In this document: positions 24,521 to 36,472 of the stretch, one piece after another | Numbering within the stretch: position 1 is the first letter of the stretch | Layout: every line of letters begins with the position of its first letter | Origin: Ciborinia camelliae | Lineage: Eukaryota; Ascomycota; Leotiomycetes; Helotiales; Sclerotiniaceae | Direction: 5' to 3' | DNA: 64,000 nt | NCBI GenBank assembly: GCA_025890175.1 | Contig: JANPYM010000003.1 | Coordinates: 2,476,795 to 2,540,794 of the forward strand | Position numbers and translations under genes: made by a program | Notes under the pieces: generated by a model | Databases searched by the model: none | What the model was told of the DNA's origin: nothing | Seen by the model: the letters and a program-made list of their open reading frames with translations, nothing else

Positions 24521-26037
24521 ATGGCCGTTCTCGACTCCTTGCCTGGAATCGAGGTTGCCGTATGCATTGACGGTGAACCATCTCGAGAATACGAAAACCC
24601 TGAACAAGATATTATGCTGGAGGAACCAAAAGAACTTGATGGGAATTTTGAAGTCACCAAGCATCAGCGTTCTGTGACTGTCAAGAACTTTATTGAATCT
24701 ACAGCTGGCAAATTCTTTACAATCAAATGCTCGGTCAAAGATCCATACTGATATGAGGGCTCTTGTACCCACATTGTCTTCTACTCTTATGTTGATGGCA
24801 AACTTCTGTACCCGAGTGTTGGTTTTAACAAAGATAGATATGAAAAAAATGAGTTCATTTTGACCACAGTGGTCGAAGGAAACCATTTTGAGAAGCAAGA
24901 GCAAAAACTACTGCAGAGGTTGCAGTTTGTTGAGACACGCATAAGTAAGCTTGCAAGAGCCGCGGGACGCCGAGTAGCATGCTAAAATAATACTAGCCGA
25001 ATGGGATAACTCGCTATCAACGGCCACTAGGCATGATGAAAAAGCACGTTTGGGTGAAATCGAGGTCTGCGTCTTTCGAAAGATGCTCCTGCGGAATTCC
25101 AATAGAACGGGAGACAAAACAAAATCCTTGACTACTCAGACTGAAGTCCCGGAGAACATATTGAAGGGGCAAGCAAAATCTCATAGTAAATTGTAAGGTT
25201 TTAAATCTCTCCGCTAGTTAATTTGCGGTAGAAACATAATTGATCCTTGGCTGACTTTCTGAATGGATTTGGGGAAGGAGAGGCTAGTGTCACAGGATCA
25301 AAGGGGGTGCATAGGGCATATTGTGGCGGCGGAAAGAATTATCCTATTGCAATATTCAAATTCCAGTATGGTTCAAAAGGTTGGACTTTTATTCCCCAAG
25401 ATCCCTTTTTTACATGAATTCAACACTAATTGTCTAATTTACAGAGGACCTCAAGTCACTGAGAGTGATTGAACAAAGCCCGGAGCTCGAGTTAGAGCCC
25501 AATTTAGAGCCAGAGGCTGAACTTAAGCCGAAACTTAAGCTGGAACCTAAACCAGAGATCAAGCCTAAGGCGGAAACTACCCCAAACCCCATCCCAGAAC
25601 TTCCAACCGCTTTGGCTGCCCCTTCTAGCACCGCACCACCCATCAATCTCCCCAATCTTAACATTCAAACCCTTGATCCAACACAAACCGGTCAATTGTT
25701 TGGCCAATTCTTGCTTTATCTACAAACCCAAGGAGGCGGACAGCCTGCACCAGAACCTGCATTGTCTCTTGGACGAACCACTGCTGTAACCACTGCTGTA
25801 ACCACGCCAGCTCCAGCTCCAGCTCCAGCTCCAGCTCCAGCTCCATCAACATGTGCAAGTGCAAGTACAAGCAGTGATATCATTGCAGCTACTCCGGATC
25901 AACCCATCAAGCGTGAGAGGGAAGAAAATGAGAGTGGAGGTCGCAAGAAACGCCGCAAGCAAATCGGAAGAGTTATCATTGACCTCACTGAAAATGATTC
26001 CGACGATGAGATTGTGATTGATCTTGATTCGGATTGA
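24521..26037 (+). pseudogene. DUF7918-like paralogue A, intact except for one in-frame TGA
   Basis: Exons 24521-24944, 24997-25192, 25288-25379 and 25445-26037 join in phase to 435 codons including the stop. One in-frame TGA at 24749-24751 (codon 77, context DPY-stop-YEG) would truncate the product; the frame on both sides still encodes the family pattern. The N-terminus MAVLDSLPGIEVAVCIDGEP matches paralogues B-D. The core ends PIAIFKFQYGSK|EDLKSL, split by a phase-1 intron as in the other copies. A low-complexity Glu/Pro/Lys and Pro-Ala region follows, then a basic stretch (KKRRK) and an acidic SUMO-interaction-like tail (VIIDLTENDSDDE). DUF7918 is assigned from memory of the N-terminal LPGxEV motif and the KYRSK core. 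It could be a recent pseudogene, a sequencing error, or an edited transcript. Confidence 0.75.
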
Positions 26038-27149
26038 TGCCTCCAAAATCCCCTCGCGATAATTGAGTATCTTAAATCTGATTATTCCCAGTTCTTTTTA
26101 AATTGGGATGCCATGATAGTTAGGCCATGCAGGGATATCTTGATATGGTTTCGGTACCATTATTACTGCACTTTTTTCTCACACAATTGTGTCTACTCAG
26201 GGCTCCAATTATTGCGATGGCTGATTAATAACGGTTATGAAGGGTGAGGTATAGACCTCGAGGGGTAAAGAAGGGAGTGCTAGCTGGTCTGGTTTTCATA
26301 AGAACTACCTAGATATTCTCAACAACAAAATAGCAAGACTTCATCAATTGTTCTCCCTGCCAGGGAAGTTGATACATCTGCATTGAAGACCTAGTGCCAC
26401 CGACTCATGAACTCCAAGGAAGATTGTGAGAACATGAGCTGCAAGTATACAGGCAACCACCGCTCATCAAGAGCAAAACGAGATTCAATATCAACATGTC
26501 CCACTTTCCACTAATACTTGGATCATATTCACTCGCCCATTTACTACCAACTATCAGAAAACTTTCTCATTGCCAATCGGATTGTATTCACTAGAATTTG
26601 CTCATGCAACTCATCTCGACTTAGCGTTTAGACTTCAAGCGTCCGAAGCAGCTTCTAGAATTTGTTAACAACCTCAATTTTATTCTTAGAATCGATCTCA
26701 ACTCCCACCAATCTCTGCGCATTTTCTCCAAAGCTACCCAAACTCTCCCTTCAAACCCTTCAAACCCTTCAAGCGCAGAGCTACAGCATCAATCTTGATG
26801 TTCTATCCCCTTCTTTGGGGTTTCGTCTCCGTTGTTTGACTTCTGCTCTATTGAACATTCGAGCAGCGCTTCTATTTTTTCCCTTTGCTTTTTTTGTTGA
26901 AACGCAGCAGAAAAAACGAGATTGGGGAGAAGCTTTCATTGTTATAGCTGAACATACAAGTTGGACACTCGCCCTTCATCTGGTCATTCATAGAGCCTTT
27001 CATCGGCCCGACAATTCTTCATTTCGCAGAATCTTTACCTTGCTATTATTTTTACCTTGCCTCTTCATTGTCATTACATCGTTATTTCCGGACCTTTACC
27101 TCCCGGTTCATTAGTAGCTGCATTATTATCCCCAATCTTTATCTTAACA
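26038..27149. other. Intergenic between paralogues A and B
   Basis: About 1.1 kb with no supported gene. A hydrophobic open frame at 26662-27114 starts with TTG and has no internal ATG, so I treat it as chance or leader sequence. The last 100 bases (pyrimidine-rich) are probably the promoter and 5' leader of the gene starting at 27150. Confidence 0.5.
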
Positions 27150-28839
27150 ATGGCAATCATCCCCAGGGTCCCCGGTATATCCGTCTCTATCCATCTCGGA
27201 GATTCTCCTGAACCCCTCGCCGAATACCCAGACAACGACATCGACAACAAGGTCTCCGCTTACATTAGAAAGAGAACCACGAGCTGTTATATCCAATCTA
27301 CCCCTGGTACCCCCTTTTCTTTCCACTTGAAGATCGAACCACCCTATGAAATCAATTGTCCTTATTTAGGCGTTTGGTTTTGCGTTAATGACAATGATGG
27401 AGATGCGGAAATGTACGGTCCGGGGCATTTCAACGAGGAAGGGATTCTGACGGATGTGTTGAAAGGCCATGCGGTGGTTGATGAGATGGGTGCTATGAAG
27501 ATGAGGGAGTTTGCTTTTTGTGAGCTGGATGTTAGTAAGTACTACTTCTCTTTCTCGTTGCTTATTTGTGGAATTCCGAATTGGCGAAGTTTCTGCGCCG
27601 CAGTATTGAATGTGTTGGGTCTTTGTGGCTCTTAAGTTGCAGAAAAGTCGGGGGGAGAAAGTGAATGAATGTGGATCTAATGAACAATGATAGCGGATGA
27701 TGATGGTCATGAGACACTTCGACAACGACATGGCTCCGAGAGGGAGATGCAGATGCATATTGGGAACCTCGAAGTATATATCTACAGACTAAAAAATGGG
27801 AAAGTTAAAACACCGGAACCAACATTTCAACGACCCAATATCAAGGAAGTACACGAGAAAATCCTCAAGGGACAGAGTGTGAGCTGCAGCGTTGAGTAAG
27901 TTTGCTTGCCTCCGGATCAGAATTTGTGTTTATACTATGCAGCAACAGAAGTGTTAACTCGACTTAGATTAGGTGAAGAAAAAGAACATGAGGAACCTGT
28001 TGAACATCAGGTTCCAAAGTACATGGACTGTGTTGATAAACCAGTCGCTGTCTTTAAATTCAAGTACCGCTCCAAAGGTTTGTTCCTTCCGAAGTGCAGT
28101 CCCAGAGCGTTGGACTTTTCAACTCACAACGCAAGTAGAGGATCTACAAAAGGAACTCATCATCCCACGCACTCCCTCACCGTCGCCATCCCCAACACCT
28201 GAACCCCCAACATTCGATGACCTCCCCGAGGATGAGATTCGCGCACTTGCCGAATCCGCCCACGGCCAAAGATGTGTCCTGCGAAAAATTCGCGCTAGGG
28301 CAGAGAAAGTCCAGTACGTTGAGGTTATATTTGCAAATCTGACGGAGGAAGAGATCCGCGATCTTGCTAGAACCCAATTTTCAATGATGAATGTAAGTAC
28401 ATGTGTAGCACTACAGCGAGGGGCTGATATTAAAGATTTTTAGGGTGAATTTCCACCAGGAGATATGCTGGTAAGAGCAGAACCGTCCGTGAAGAAAGAA
28501 AGAAGCGAGAGACATAGAAGGGCACGATACAGTATGAAAGAAATGCTTGCGTCGACGGGTAAGGGCAAGGGCAAAGAACAGGGGAGGGTTATGATCGATT
28601 TAACACTTGAATCTGATTCTGATGAAGAAGAAGACGAAGAAGCTGCCGAGGAAGAGCCGTTGGAGGAGATAATCCCAAGAATCCGAGAAAAGGGAGTGAA
28701 ACGAAAGCAAGCGCAGGCAGAGGAAGAAGACGAGGTTGTGTTTTTGTGGGATAGACCGGTAGAGAAGTCGAGGAAAGAAAGGAATGGAGAAGGTCCATCG
28801 CGATCGCGCGTAAAGAGCGAAATACCATCTGTAGCATGA
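27150..28839 (+). CDS. DUF7918-like paralogue B, with SUMO-interaction-like tail
   Basis: Exons 27150-27534, 27694-27895, 27968-28077, 28139-28392 and 28444-28839 give 448 aa with every phase closing. It starts MAIIPRVPGISVSIHLGDSP. The domain continues through a LGNLEV-type strand (HIGNLEVYIYRLKN) and IKEVHEKILKGQSVSCSVE. It ends at VAVFKFKYRSK|EDLQKELIIPRTP, with the phase-1 intron conserved in all four paralogues. The extra C-terminal region contains two LTEEEIRDLA / LPEDEIRALA helices (about residues 260-315). A basic segment (ERHRRARYSMKEM) follows, then VMIDLTLESDSDEEEDEE, a good match to a SUMO-interaction motif followed by acidic residues. A nuclear role is inferred. Molecular function is unknown. 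Confidence 0.82.
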
Positions 28840-29744
28840 TACTGATCAGGATTTCGAAGCTGGGAGCTTGGAAAGGGAGGTTATAAAGAAGAATCAATCC
28901 AATGATGGCTTTGAGAAACTCAATATACATAATCAAAGGGTTCCAGATATCGAATAAATATTCATTTATTATCTCAGCATTTTATCAAACTGCATTCTTT
29001 GACTCAAGGTTGAACATTGATGATGCTGTATGAAATTAAATATGAAAAAAAGAGTACGAGAACGAGGACAGATTAAAAAGGGGAGAACTCCTAGTCACGT
29101 GAAGAATGTGGCTTGAGGTATTCCAAGTTTAGCGTAAGAAAATGTATTAGTTTCAGTAGAAGGGGATGTGGATTGAAGATCTAAACTGGGACTGCTTATA
29201 AGCAAGGTCCTAAGCTAATACTACGCTAGTATAGTCCCCATGTGACCTGATAAATCCACCCCTGTTACTGCGTACTGTTCCCGTCCTGTCCCCGTAAGGT
29301 TACGTGGATTTTCCTTGGAAGCGAATCAGGTCGGTTCGGTTCAAGCGTTCTTCTCACCACAAAAATTATCTGATGACGTTGAAACTTTGAAAGCTTCGAG
29401 CTAATACAGGATACATTAACCACCACTATTGTACCAAATAATAGATTTTTCATCAACACTTTCTTTCTCATCAACAACAAAGCTCACCTCAATACTTACT
29501 CGAGTATAGAGAAAGATATATTCATTTGTTTACTGTAAGTACATGCATGCATTCATTCATTCTATCATCTATCCCGTTCTCAAGAATTAAGGATAATAAG
29601 TAAAGCAAAAGAAAGCATAAAGCTTTTGTTGATACATCAATCAATACCTTATGACATTTACTGATATTCGCTTTGAAATAGGCCACGAATCAATAACAAA
29701 ACAAACCAAAACACACACAGTTTGGAGGAGTCAACACCGCAAAG
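28840..29744. other. Intergenic between paralogue B and the BAP31-like gene
   Basis: AT-rich spacer of about 900 bases containing the 3' end of B and the promoter and leader of the next gene. The only coherent frames lack family features. I see no additional gene. Confidence 0.5.
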
Positions 29745-30637
29745 ATGACACTTTATTACAGTCTTGTATGTTTATTTCCACTCTCTGCCATCTGGTCATA
29801 TACTTTACCTCCCCCTCATTCCATCACTGCCATTCCATCACTGCCAATCCGCAGCAGCCCCTGCGAGCTCAATAAACACCATGCTAATGATCATTTATAC
29901 AGGTCTTCGTGCTCCTTGTAGCAGAGATGGCACTTTTCATGCTTCTCATCGTTCCCCTTCCATTCACCATCCGTCGAAAGATGTTTAATTTCATGTTCGT
30001 GGTTCCCCATTCTTTTCTTCTTCCTGCAGCTACTAATACCCCACTAGAAGCGAAAGTAAACTGGTAGCAAAATTACAATATGGGATGAAGATTACATTTA
30101 TCTTTATCCTGATCCTGTTTATCGATAGTGTGAACAGAGTGTATCGGGTTCAAGTCGAGTTGGCAGAGGCCAACAAGAGTCAAGCTGGGTATGATTTCCC
30201 CCCTCCCCTCATCCCCCAATCACCTTCTCCTTGACGAAGACCTAACATCTAGCAGTAACCCAGTTCTCGGCCACGAACGCATGGAAGTACAAGCCCGCAA
30301 ATTCTACTCTCAACGTAACATGTACCTCTGCGGCTTCACTCTCTTCCTCTCTCTAATCCTCAACCGAACCTACACCATGATCCTCGAAGTTCTCCGTTTG
30401 GAAGAAAAGGTCCACAGATACGAGGGTATCGGCAAGACTGGCGGAAAGGACTCTGACAAATTGGACCGTGCTGGAGGTCCCGGGGAGATTGGAAAGCTTA
30501 AGAACTTGTTGGCTCAAAAGGACAGAGATATCGAGACCCTCAAAGCACAATCGGCTAGAAACAAGCAATTCTCTGACGATATCCTTGATAAGGTTCAAGC
30601 TGGTGAAGCTTCCGCTGGTTCCAGAAAGGAGAAATAG
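29745..30637 (+). CDS. BAP31/Yet3-like ER transmembrane protein
   Basis: Exons 29745-29765, 29903-29994, 30048-30188 and 30256-30637 give 211 aa. The start MTLYYSL, with an intron after codon 7, leads into VFVLLVAEMALFMLLIVPLP, the first membrane helix. Helix 2 is ITFIFILILFIDSVNRVYRV and helix 3 NMYLCGFTLFLSLILNRTYT, followed by a cytosolic coiled coil with a lysine-rich end (GSRKEK). Length, three helices and the FTLFLSLILNRTY motif fit the BAP31/Yet1-3 family, which works in ER export and quality control of membrane proteins. The exon 2 donor is GTTCGT, a weaker form, but the frame across it (NFI|SESKLVAKLQYG) is right for the family. Confidence 0.92.
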
Positions 30638-31449
30638 ATTGGTTTCTAGATGGTGTTGTACGCTTTGGCGGACTGCACCACTGGAATCAACAATAGGCAA
30701 TAAATGAATGGGAAACAGATCCATGTGGTGGTGCGGCGAGGAAACGAATTGGGGAAGGGGACGGGACGGAGAGGGAGGGAAGATGCTCCAGCGTATCTTT
30801 TTGATGGTTTGTGGCGAGAAATGTTGGCTTCGTGAATTTTAGTGGCGTATTCATGAGACGGGAAAATGCAAATGTGATATCAATTATCAAACTGGTGCTG
30901 TGTGAGCGAGCTTGCAATGTTATAACTGACAGTAGTAACTCTCGCAAGAAACAGGTTGATACATTGATATATAAAAATCTACCGGATGTCAAGATGGTGA
31001 ATGAATTCATTCCTGCTGCTTGACTTCAAATCAACTATCAACGTCTCGCCTATTCACCAATACAAATTACTCCTTTTACTTTTATTTACTTTTATTCTAG
31101 GTATTTCTTTCACTTGTGACTTGCTGACCTCCCTCACTTATCTCGCTTCGTCAAATATCATTTCCAGGAGACCGACATTATGCGTGGGCATGCAGGTTAG
31201 ATCTAGTGGTAGGTAGGTAGTATATCAGAACTGGATATCTCATTTTATTCATGTTTGAGCTTCTAAGAGCCTGGAGTTCAACTACGTGTATATCCAGTTG
31301 CTATGTATTCCCCCCTGGATATCTCCTGACTGCAGTGCCCACCCCTGGCTTTGTATCTTCCCACTAACAACGCAACGCCCGATAGTATACAAATTGGCAT
31401 TTTCTTTTCATTTCCCCTCCCAACGGTCTTGTAATTTTGACTATCCTAT
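30638..31449. other. 3' intergenic between convergent genes
   Basis: The BAP31-like gene (plus) and the dus3 gene (minus) converge here, so this holds both 3' ends. Open frames on either strand are short and unconvincing. Confidence 0.5.
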
Positions 31450-33852
31450 CTATCCTTCCGCCTCAATTTCATAGCTGTTTGATTTATGTTTGGGTTGGAA
31501 CTTGAAGTCCTTGTGCGCGGGACCGAGGAACATTTCACTAATTGTTTGGTTAGTATCATATTCATTGTTACCAAGAGAGATAGGGAGATGATGTAGTGAG
31601 AGAAATGAAACATACCTAATCTTCATCCAATCCATATAATTATCACTAGCCAACAGTGTCTCCAAATCATTTCGTCCTCTGTAAGCCGGTGGGCGATCCT
31701 GTAAACTAGGTGGTAGATGTTCCAAGATTCCAGCAGGAACATATCTATGAGCAAAACTCAACCATTCCAACAAGAATCGTCTAGTTTGACCCACACCCAT
31801 CTCATCCGATCCCCAGGCCTCGAGTCCGTATCTTGTAAATTTCTCAACATATTGTAGACGTTCTGATGCGGATTTGTCGAGGGTTTGTCCCTTTTCAATT
31901 TCTTCGAAGAGCCATGGTTTGATAAGTGCACCACGTGCCACCATAACGGAATCCACGCCTGCATTCTGTACATGATCGAGATAATCAATGTGAGAATAAC
32001 AATCACCGTTACCGATGAAGTATAATTTTCCATCGGGGGCATTTGGTAATGTACGGGCATCCGGTTCCATGATTGTGTCTGTCAAATCATCCTTCTTTTG
32101 GCTATATGACTTGACGAGAGCTGCACATTCTGCTATGTAGCTCCAGTCGGCAGTCTTGGTATATCTTTGTTGTCTGCTACGGCCATGAAGGGTAATAGCG
32201 GCGCAACCAGGAGCCCCGAGCCTCTCGCGTGATTCAACACCACCAAATGCCAAACGTTCAATGTTTTTAAGGGCGTTGGGCTTTCCTGTCATGGTGCCCA
32301 TTCGAATCTTGGCTGTGATAGGAATTTCACCGGAAACCGCATTCATACCTCTAATCATTTTCTCCAATTTCGATGGTGCATCAAGCAATGCAGAACCAGC
32401 TCCTTGTCGATATACAAGTTCAATTGGGCATCCACAGTTCAGATCAATTACTCGCAAATGTGGCACGAGTCGACTAAGAACTTCAGCAGCTTTAACTGCT
32501 TGCCATGGCTTGTTAGCCGAAATCTGCGTACCAAACTTCAAGTCCTTCGAGTTATCATAATTTTGAACAATGGAGCTCGTGTTTGGATTGACTCGCGGTG
32601 GTGTGATTTCGCTCTCGTGTGCCTTCATTAATGCCCATTCAGATTTCTGTCCTTGGAATAAAGGTATCGACATGGCCATTTCTGAGTAAGTAAGCTGTGC
32701 TCCAAGTTCCACACAGAGTCGACGAAATGGAAGATTGCCTTGAGTGGTGAGAGGAGCAAGAACAGGCGTCTCGGGTCCAAAGTAAATCCGTCGCTTCTCA
32801 GAAGGGAGAAAGGGTGGTTCCACATATTGCGCGCGATTCTCTTCCTTTTCTTCCTCAGTCTGATCCTTTTTCAAGTTGTTTTGTTTATTAACTTCCTCCG
32901 AATTCTTATCCAACCATTTCGTGTAGAGATCGGATTTCTCTGTTTTGGTTCTCCTCCGAGCCAGGTCAAGCTTTTCTTTAGTGCTGACCACGTTCACTAC
33001 ACCTCTGAGAACTTCTCCACCATCAGTTACCGTGACACTCATACGATCTGGGTCATCTATGAGAATCAATTCCATTCGACCATCCTCCCTTTTAACTTCC
33101 TTAGAATGACTTCCCACAAAACGGCACTTCCAGCCATCCAGGCATGTGCCATTATCCTCCCAAACTGGGCAATTCGAATTGAATGTAGTCAAATCTTCTC
33201 TCTTTCCTTCGTGCAAATATTTCCGAAGGTCGTGTTCGCATTTACAATTATCTCCAAAACTGCATTCCTTGGGCGAAAATTCTGGCGAATTCGACCTGCT
33301 ATTGCATAACTTTAACTTATCCCCCCAGGATCCAAATTGACGATCTTTATTTTGACCCTTCTCCTTCTTCTTTTTCTTGCCTCCATCTCGATCGTCACCA
33401 CGAAGGTTTCCTTCTGCGTCATCGTCGTTTCCTGCAGGATTGCGGCCGTCTATGGCTGATCGGCTTCCGGCTGGGTGAAGCAAGTACCTAGAAATAATTT
33501 AGTCGCCGCTAGATTAAAGGTACACGTTGAAGCGTCTCAAATGTACAACCGCAAAAGACATATAATTAACTTACTCAGCCTTGACAGGAGCTATGCCTCT
33601 GACCCTTTCACGAGAATCTGTCGCGGTAGGTTTATGGTCTAGTTCTTCAGTCCTGACTCTTTTCGCTGCTGGCTCTCCATTGCCCACAGAATCTCCGTTT
33701 GCGCCATTTCTCTCAACTTTCTCTGCTTTGGTGACTGCTGAATCTTCTGGTACAATTGGTTGTGGTGGATGTGCTTCCTCCAATTGCTCTCCATCCAATG
33801 GTCGTTTTAAAGACTGAGAAGGTTCCACTGGGGTGGGAATTCCGTCGACCAT
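31450..33852 (-). CDS. dus3: tRNA-dihydrouridine(47) synthase Dus3
   Basis: Minus-strand exons 33575-33852, 31616-33487 and 31450-31537 give 745 aa. I chose the ATG at 33852 ([13 protein letters not shown]); the frame upstream of it lacks an ATG. Intron 33488-33574 joins KA|EYLLHPAG; intron 31538-31615 joins [18 protein letters not shown]. The N-terminal part is charged with a basic KKKKKEKG stretch. Two C3H-type zinc fingers follow (about residues 154-220, with [11 protein letters not shown] and [10 protein letters not shown] landmarks). The flavin barrel begins near [15 protein letters not shown]; the catalytic cysteine lies in [17 protein letters not shown] (about residue 440), and FMN-binding [11 protein letters not shown] and [11 protein letters not shown] motifs come later. 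The enzyme reduces uridine 47 in the variable loop of tRNAs. Confidence 0.95.
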
Positions 33853-34906
33853 AATGGCTTTCAATTTGTGGAACCAATTTAGATAATTTGATAAGATTTT
33901 GTTATACCCACAGAATTATAATTTTGTGGAATGGGATTTTGTCGTTGAAAATATTCTTGATCATGTATCTTGTCAAAGCAAAGTAAAGTAATAATAAATG
34001 ACAATAAAAAAAATCGAGGGGAGCTTTATCTTAGCGTCTTCTGGAATCTATTATCAACAAATAAGGTTGTTACAGCCACGGCATTTGTGGCTAAACATCT
34101 AAAACGATCAATTAGTGGCTGAGAATGATGACTGATATGGTGGCTAATTGGCCGGCTCATTCTGAAACGAGAAGTTGTTCCTGGATCCAGTTTCAATGTT
34201 GTCACGTTTTCCGTCTTCCGTTTTCATGTCAGGCTTCATATGCCAATTTAATTTAGACCCAACCTAACCTTAATGTTGGACTTCAAGGAATGTAGAAAAT
34301 CCATTGATACATGATACATGATACTTTATACTTGATACTTCATACTTGATACCCTTCATATTTGATACTTCATATTTCATATTTCATACTTTTATTGTCT
34401 TCTGCTGGATCGAAGAAGTGATCTCTCTCTTCCCCCTCCCTCTCTCTCTCTATCTGTCTTCCTCTACAAATACCTCTTCAATCGTTGCCATAACTAGGGA
34501 CCTACTGTACACTGCAACAGCTGCAACACTACCTATTCTTGAGCCATTCATTCATTCATTCATTCAATCAATCAATCAATTCCGCAGCTTCATTCTATTC
34601 TGAATCTGAATTTGAATCTGATATGCATACCTAAACATATAACGAATCTCCACTACCAGTGAAGGACAACTAATCAATCAGGGGGGAGAGAAATACCGGT
34701 ACTCCATCTTTTCCTGCGACAATTCTCGATGTTTATTACGAGACCGTTTATTACTACTGCATATTAAAGTTACTTAAATCCAACCACAAAATCATCAGCC
34801 ACGACTACCATCCCTTCAAATCTTAATTTTACTTTCGCTCTTCTCATACGCAAAACAATGAAAACCCCATTTTGTTGTTGTTCAAGTAAAAGAAGGCGCA
34901 TTTACA
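33853..34906. promoter_or_regulatory. Divergent intergenic region between dus3 and the kelch gene
   Basis: About 1 kb separates the two starts. It contains a heptamer-like gatactt/catattt tract (about 34305-34390), a CT-rich stretch (about 34420-34455) and attcattc/atcaatca repeats (about 34543-34580). These are typical of fungal promoters and leaders, but I cannot name specific factor sites. Confidence 0.4.
34305..34390. repeat. Irregular gatactt/catattt tandem tract
   Basis: Repeated units of about 7-10 bases (gatacttt, cttgatactt, catatttcat) with sequence drift, located upstream of the kelch gene. Confidence 0.75.
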
Positions 34907-36472
34907 ATGGCTGATTCTCCCAAGGACAAGAATCGTCCTCCTTTAAAAACCAAACTCGTAACCTTACGTTCGCACAAAATCATTCAATTATCTCCAACAG
35001 ATACAAGACCACAAGATATCCCTGAAGATTCTGAACCACCACCACCACCACCACCACGAGAGAATGCGCCTCCTCCCCGCAGTCATACCCCCGGACATCT
35101 ATCATCCAAAAGTCAAGATAGGCGGAAGCAGAAATCAGATCTATCGTTGCGCCAGAGATCACAGTCGTTGTCACAAAAGGAATCCTCAACTTCATCCATC
35201 AAATCAACGACCGCGAAACCGCCCTCTATCCATCATGGTAGCAGTTCGTCAAACCCCTCGGAGAATCTCATGTCACCACCCGATGACGGTAACCCTGTAC
35301 CTCAACTTCCGAAAGAAGATACTCAGAGACCCATCAACCTTCGTTCAACGTCTGCCATAGCACCGAAAGCTCCTTCATCTTCACACTCCTCTTCTCCTAT
35401 ACCACCCGCACAACACCCGCCTCGTGGGATCTCCGTTCCATATCCTTCATTACCAGATCCTAAATTGGCTCCTAACGTCCTCCCTGCACCAGCATCAGGA
35501 ATGTACTGGTCTCGCGCCCCTGTCTCTGGTTCATCTCATACCTCTTTGCGCGCGCACACTTCAACACTTATTGGTTCCAATATCTTCGTCTTTGGCGGAT
35601 GTGATGCACGTTCATGTTTCAACGAACTATATGTCTTAGATGCCGACGCGTTTTATTGGTCTACCCCCTTTGTCTGTGGAGATGTACCTGCTCCTTTACG
35701 AGCAATGACATGTACGGCTGTGGGAAAGAAGTTGATAGTATTTGGTGGTGGAGATGGACCTGCATACTACAACGATATATATGTACTCGACACTGTAAAT
35801 TTTCGATGGTCGAAACCACGAATATCTGGGGATAAGATACCAAGCAAACGAAGGGCACATACGGCATGTTTATATAAGAATGGAATATATGTCTTTGGTG
35901 GTGGAGATGGAGTGCGGGCGCTGAATGATGTTTGGAGATTAGACGTCGCAGATACGAACAAGATGTTTTGGAAACTCGTTTCTGCTCCAACGCCATCATC
36001 TATCGATGATAAAACCAAGCCGAAAGCGCGAGGCTATCATACCGCAAACATTGTCGGATCCAAGCTTATTATATTTGGTGGATCAGATGGTGGAGAATGT
36101 TTCCGAGATGTATGGGTGTTCGATATTGAGACATCGAATTTCTCACCAGTCAATATTCCACTTTCATATCCGCGTTTGAGCCATACTGCTACCATTGTAG
36201 GAAGCTATCTGTTTGTAATAGGGGGCCATGACGGTGTTGAGTACTCGAACGAAGTGCTTCTGCTTAACCTCGTCACCATGGCCTGGGATAAGCGGAAAGT
36301 CTACGGAGAACCCATCAAAGCTCGCGGCTATCATGGAACGGTACTTCACGATAGCAGACTCATGGTAATAGGAGGTTTTGATGGTGGAGAAGTTTTTGGG
36401 GATGTATGGGTGCTAGAACTAGCGGTGCATGCGTATTATAGTCAAATTAGTCATTTTAGCATCGATGTTTAG
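34907..36472 (+). CDS. Kelch-repeat protein (521 aa)
   Basis: A single exon from ATG at 34907. Residues 1-195 are Pro/Ser-rich and disordered, including a polyproline run near residue 45 and many SS/SP pairs. From about residue 198 there are six kelch repeats with the diagnostic GG doublet and spaced Y/W residues: IFVFGGCDARSCFNELYVLD, LIVFGGGDGPAYYNDIYVLD, IYVFGGGDGVRALNDVWRLD, LIIFGGSDGGECFRDVWVFD, LFVIGGHDGVEYSNEVLLLN and LMVIGGFDGGEVFGDVWVLE. Together they should form one beta-propeller, a protein-interaction platform. No catalytic or BTB domain is present. Fungal kelch proteins of this layout act in polarity or signalling, but I cannot assign a specific orthologue. Confidence 0.9.
   Translation: MADSPKDKNRPPLKTKLVTLRSHKIIQLSPTDTRPQDIPEDSEPPPPPPPRENAPPPRSHTPGHLSSKSQDRRKQKSDLSLRQRSQSLSQKESSTSSIKSTTAKPPSIHHGSSSSNPSENLMSPPDDGNPVPQLPKEDTQRPINLRSTSAIAPKAPSSSHSSSPIPPAQHPPRGISVPYPSLPDPKLAPNVLPAPASGMYWSRAPVSGSSHTSLRAHTSTLIGSNIFVFGGCDARSCFNELYVLDADAFYWSTPFVCGDVPAPLRAMTCTAVGKKLIVFGGGDGPAYYNDIYVLDTVNFRWSKPRISGDKIPSKRRAHTACLYKNGIYVFGGGDGVRALNDVWRLDVADTNKMFWKLVSAPTPSSIDDKTKPKARGYHTANIVGSKLIIFGGSDGGECFRDVWVFDIETSNFSPVNIPLSYPRLSHTATIVGSYLFVIGGHDGVEYSNEVLLLNLVTMAWDKRKVYGEPIKARGYHGTVLHDSRLMVIGGFDGGEVFGDVWVLELAVHAYYSQISHFSIDV

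Noticed and set aside
26662..27114. A 150-codon hydrophobic open frame upstream of paralogue B
   Set aside because: It starts with TTG and contains no ATG, sits in the likely leader of the next gene, and shows no family pattern.
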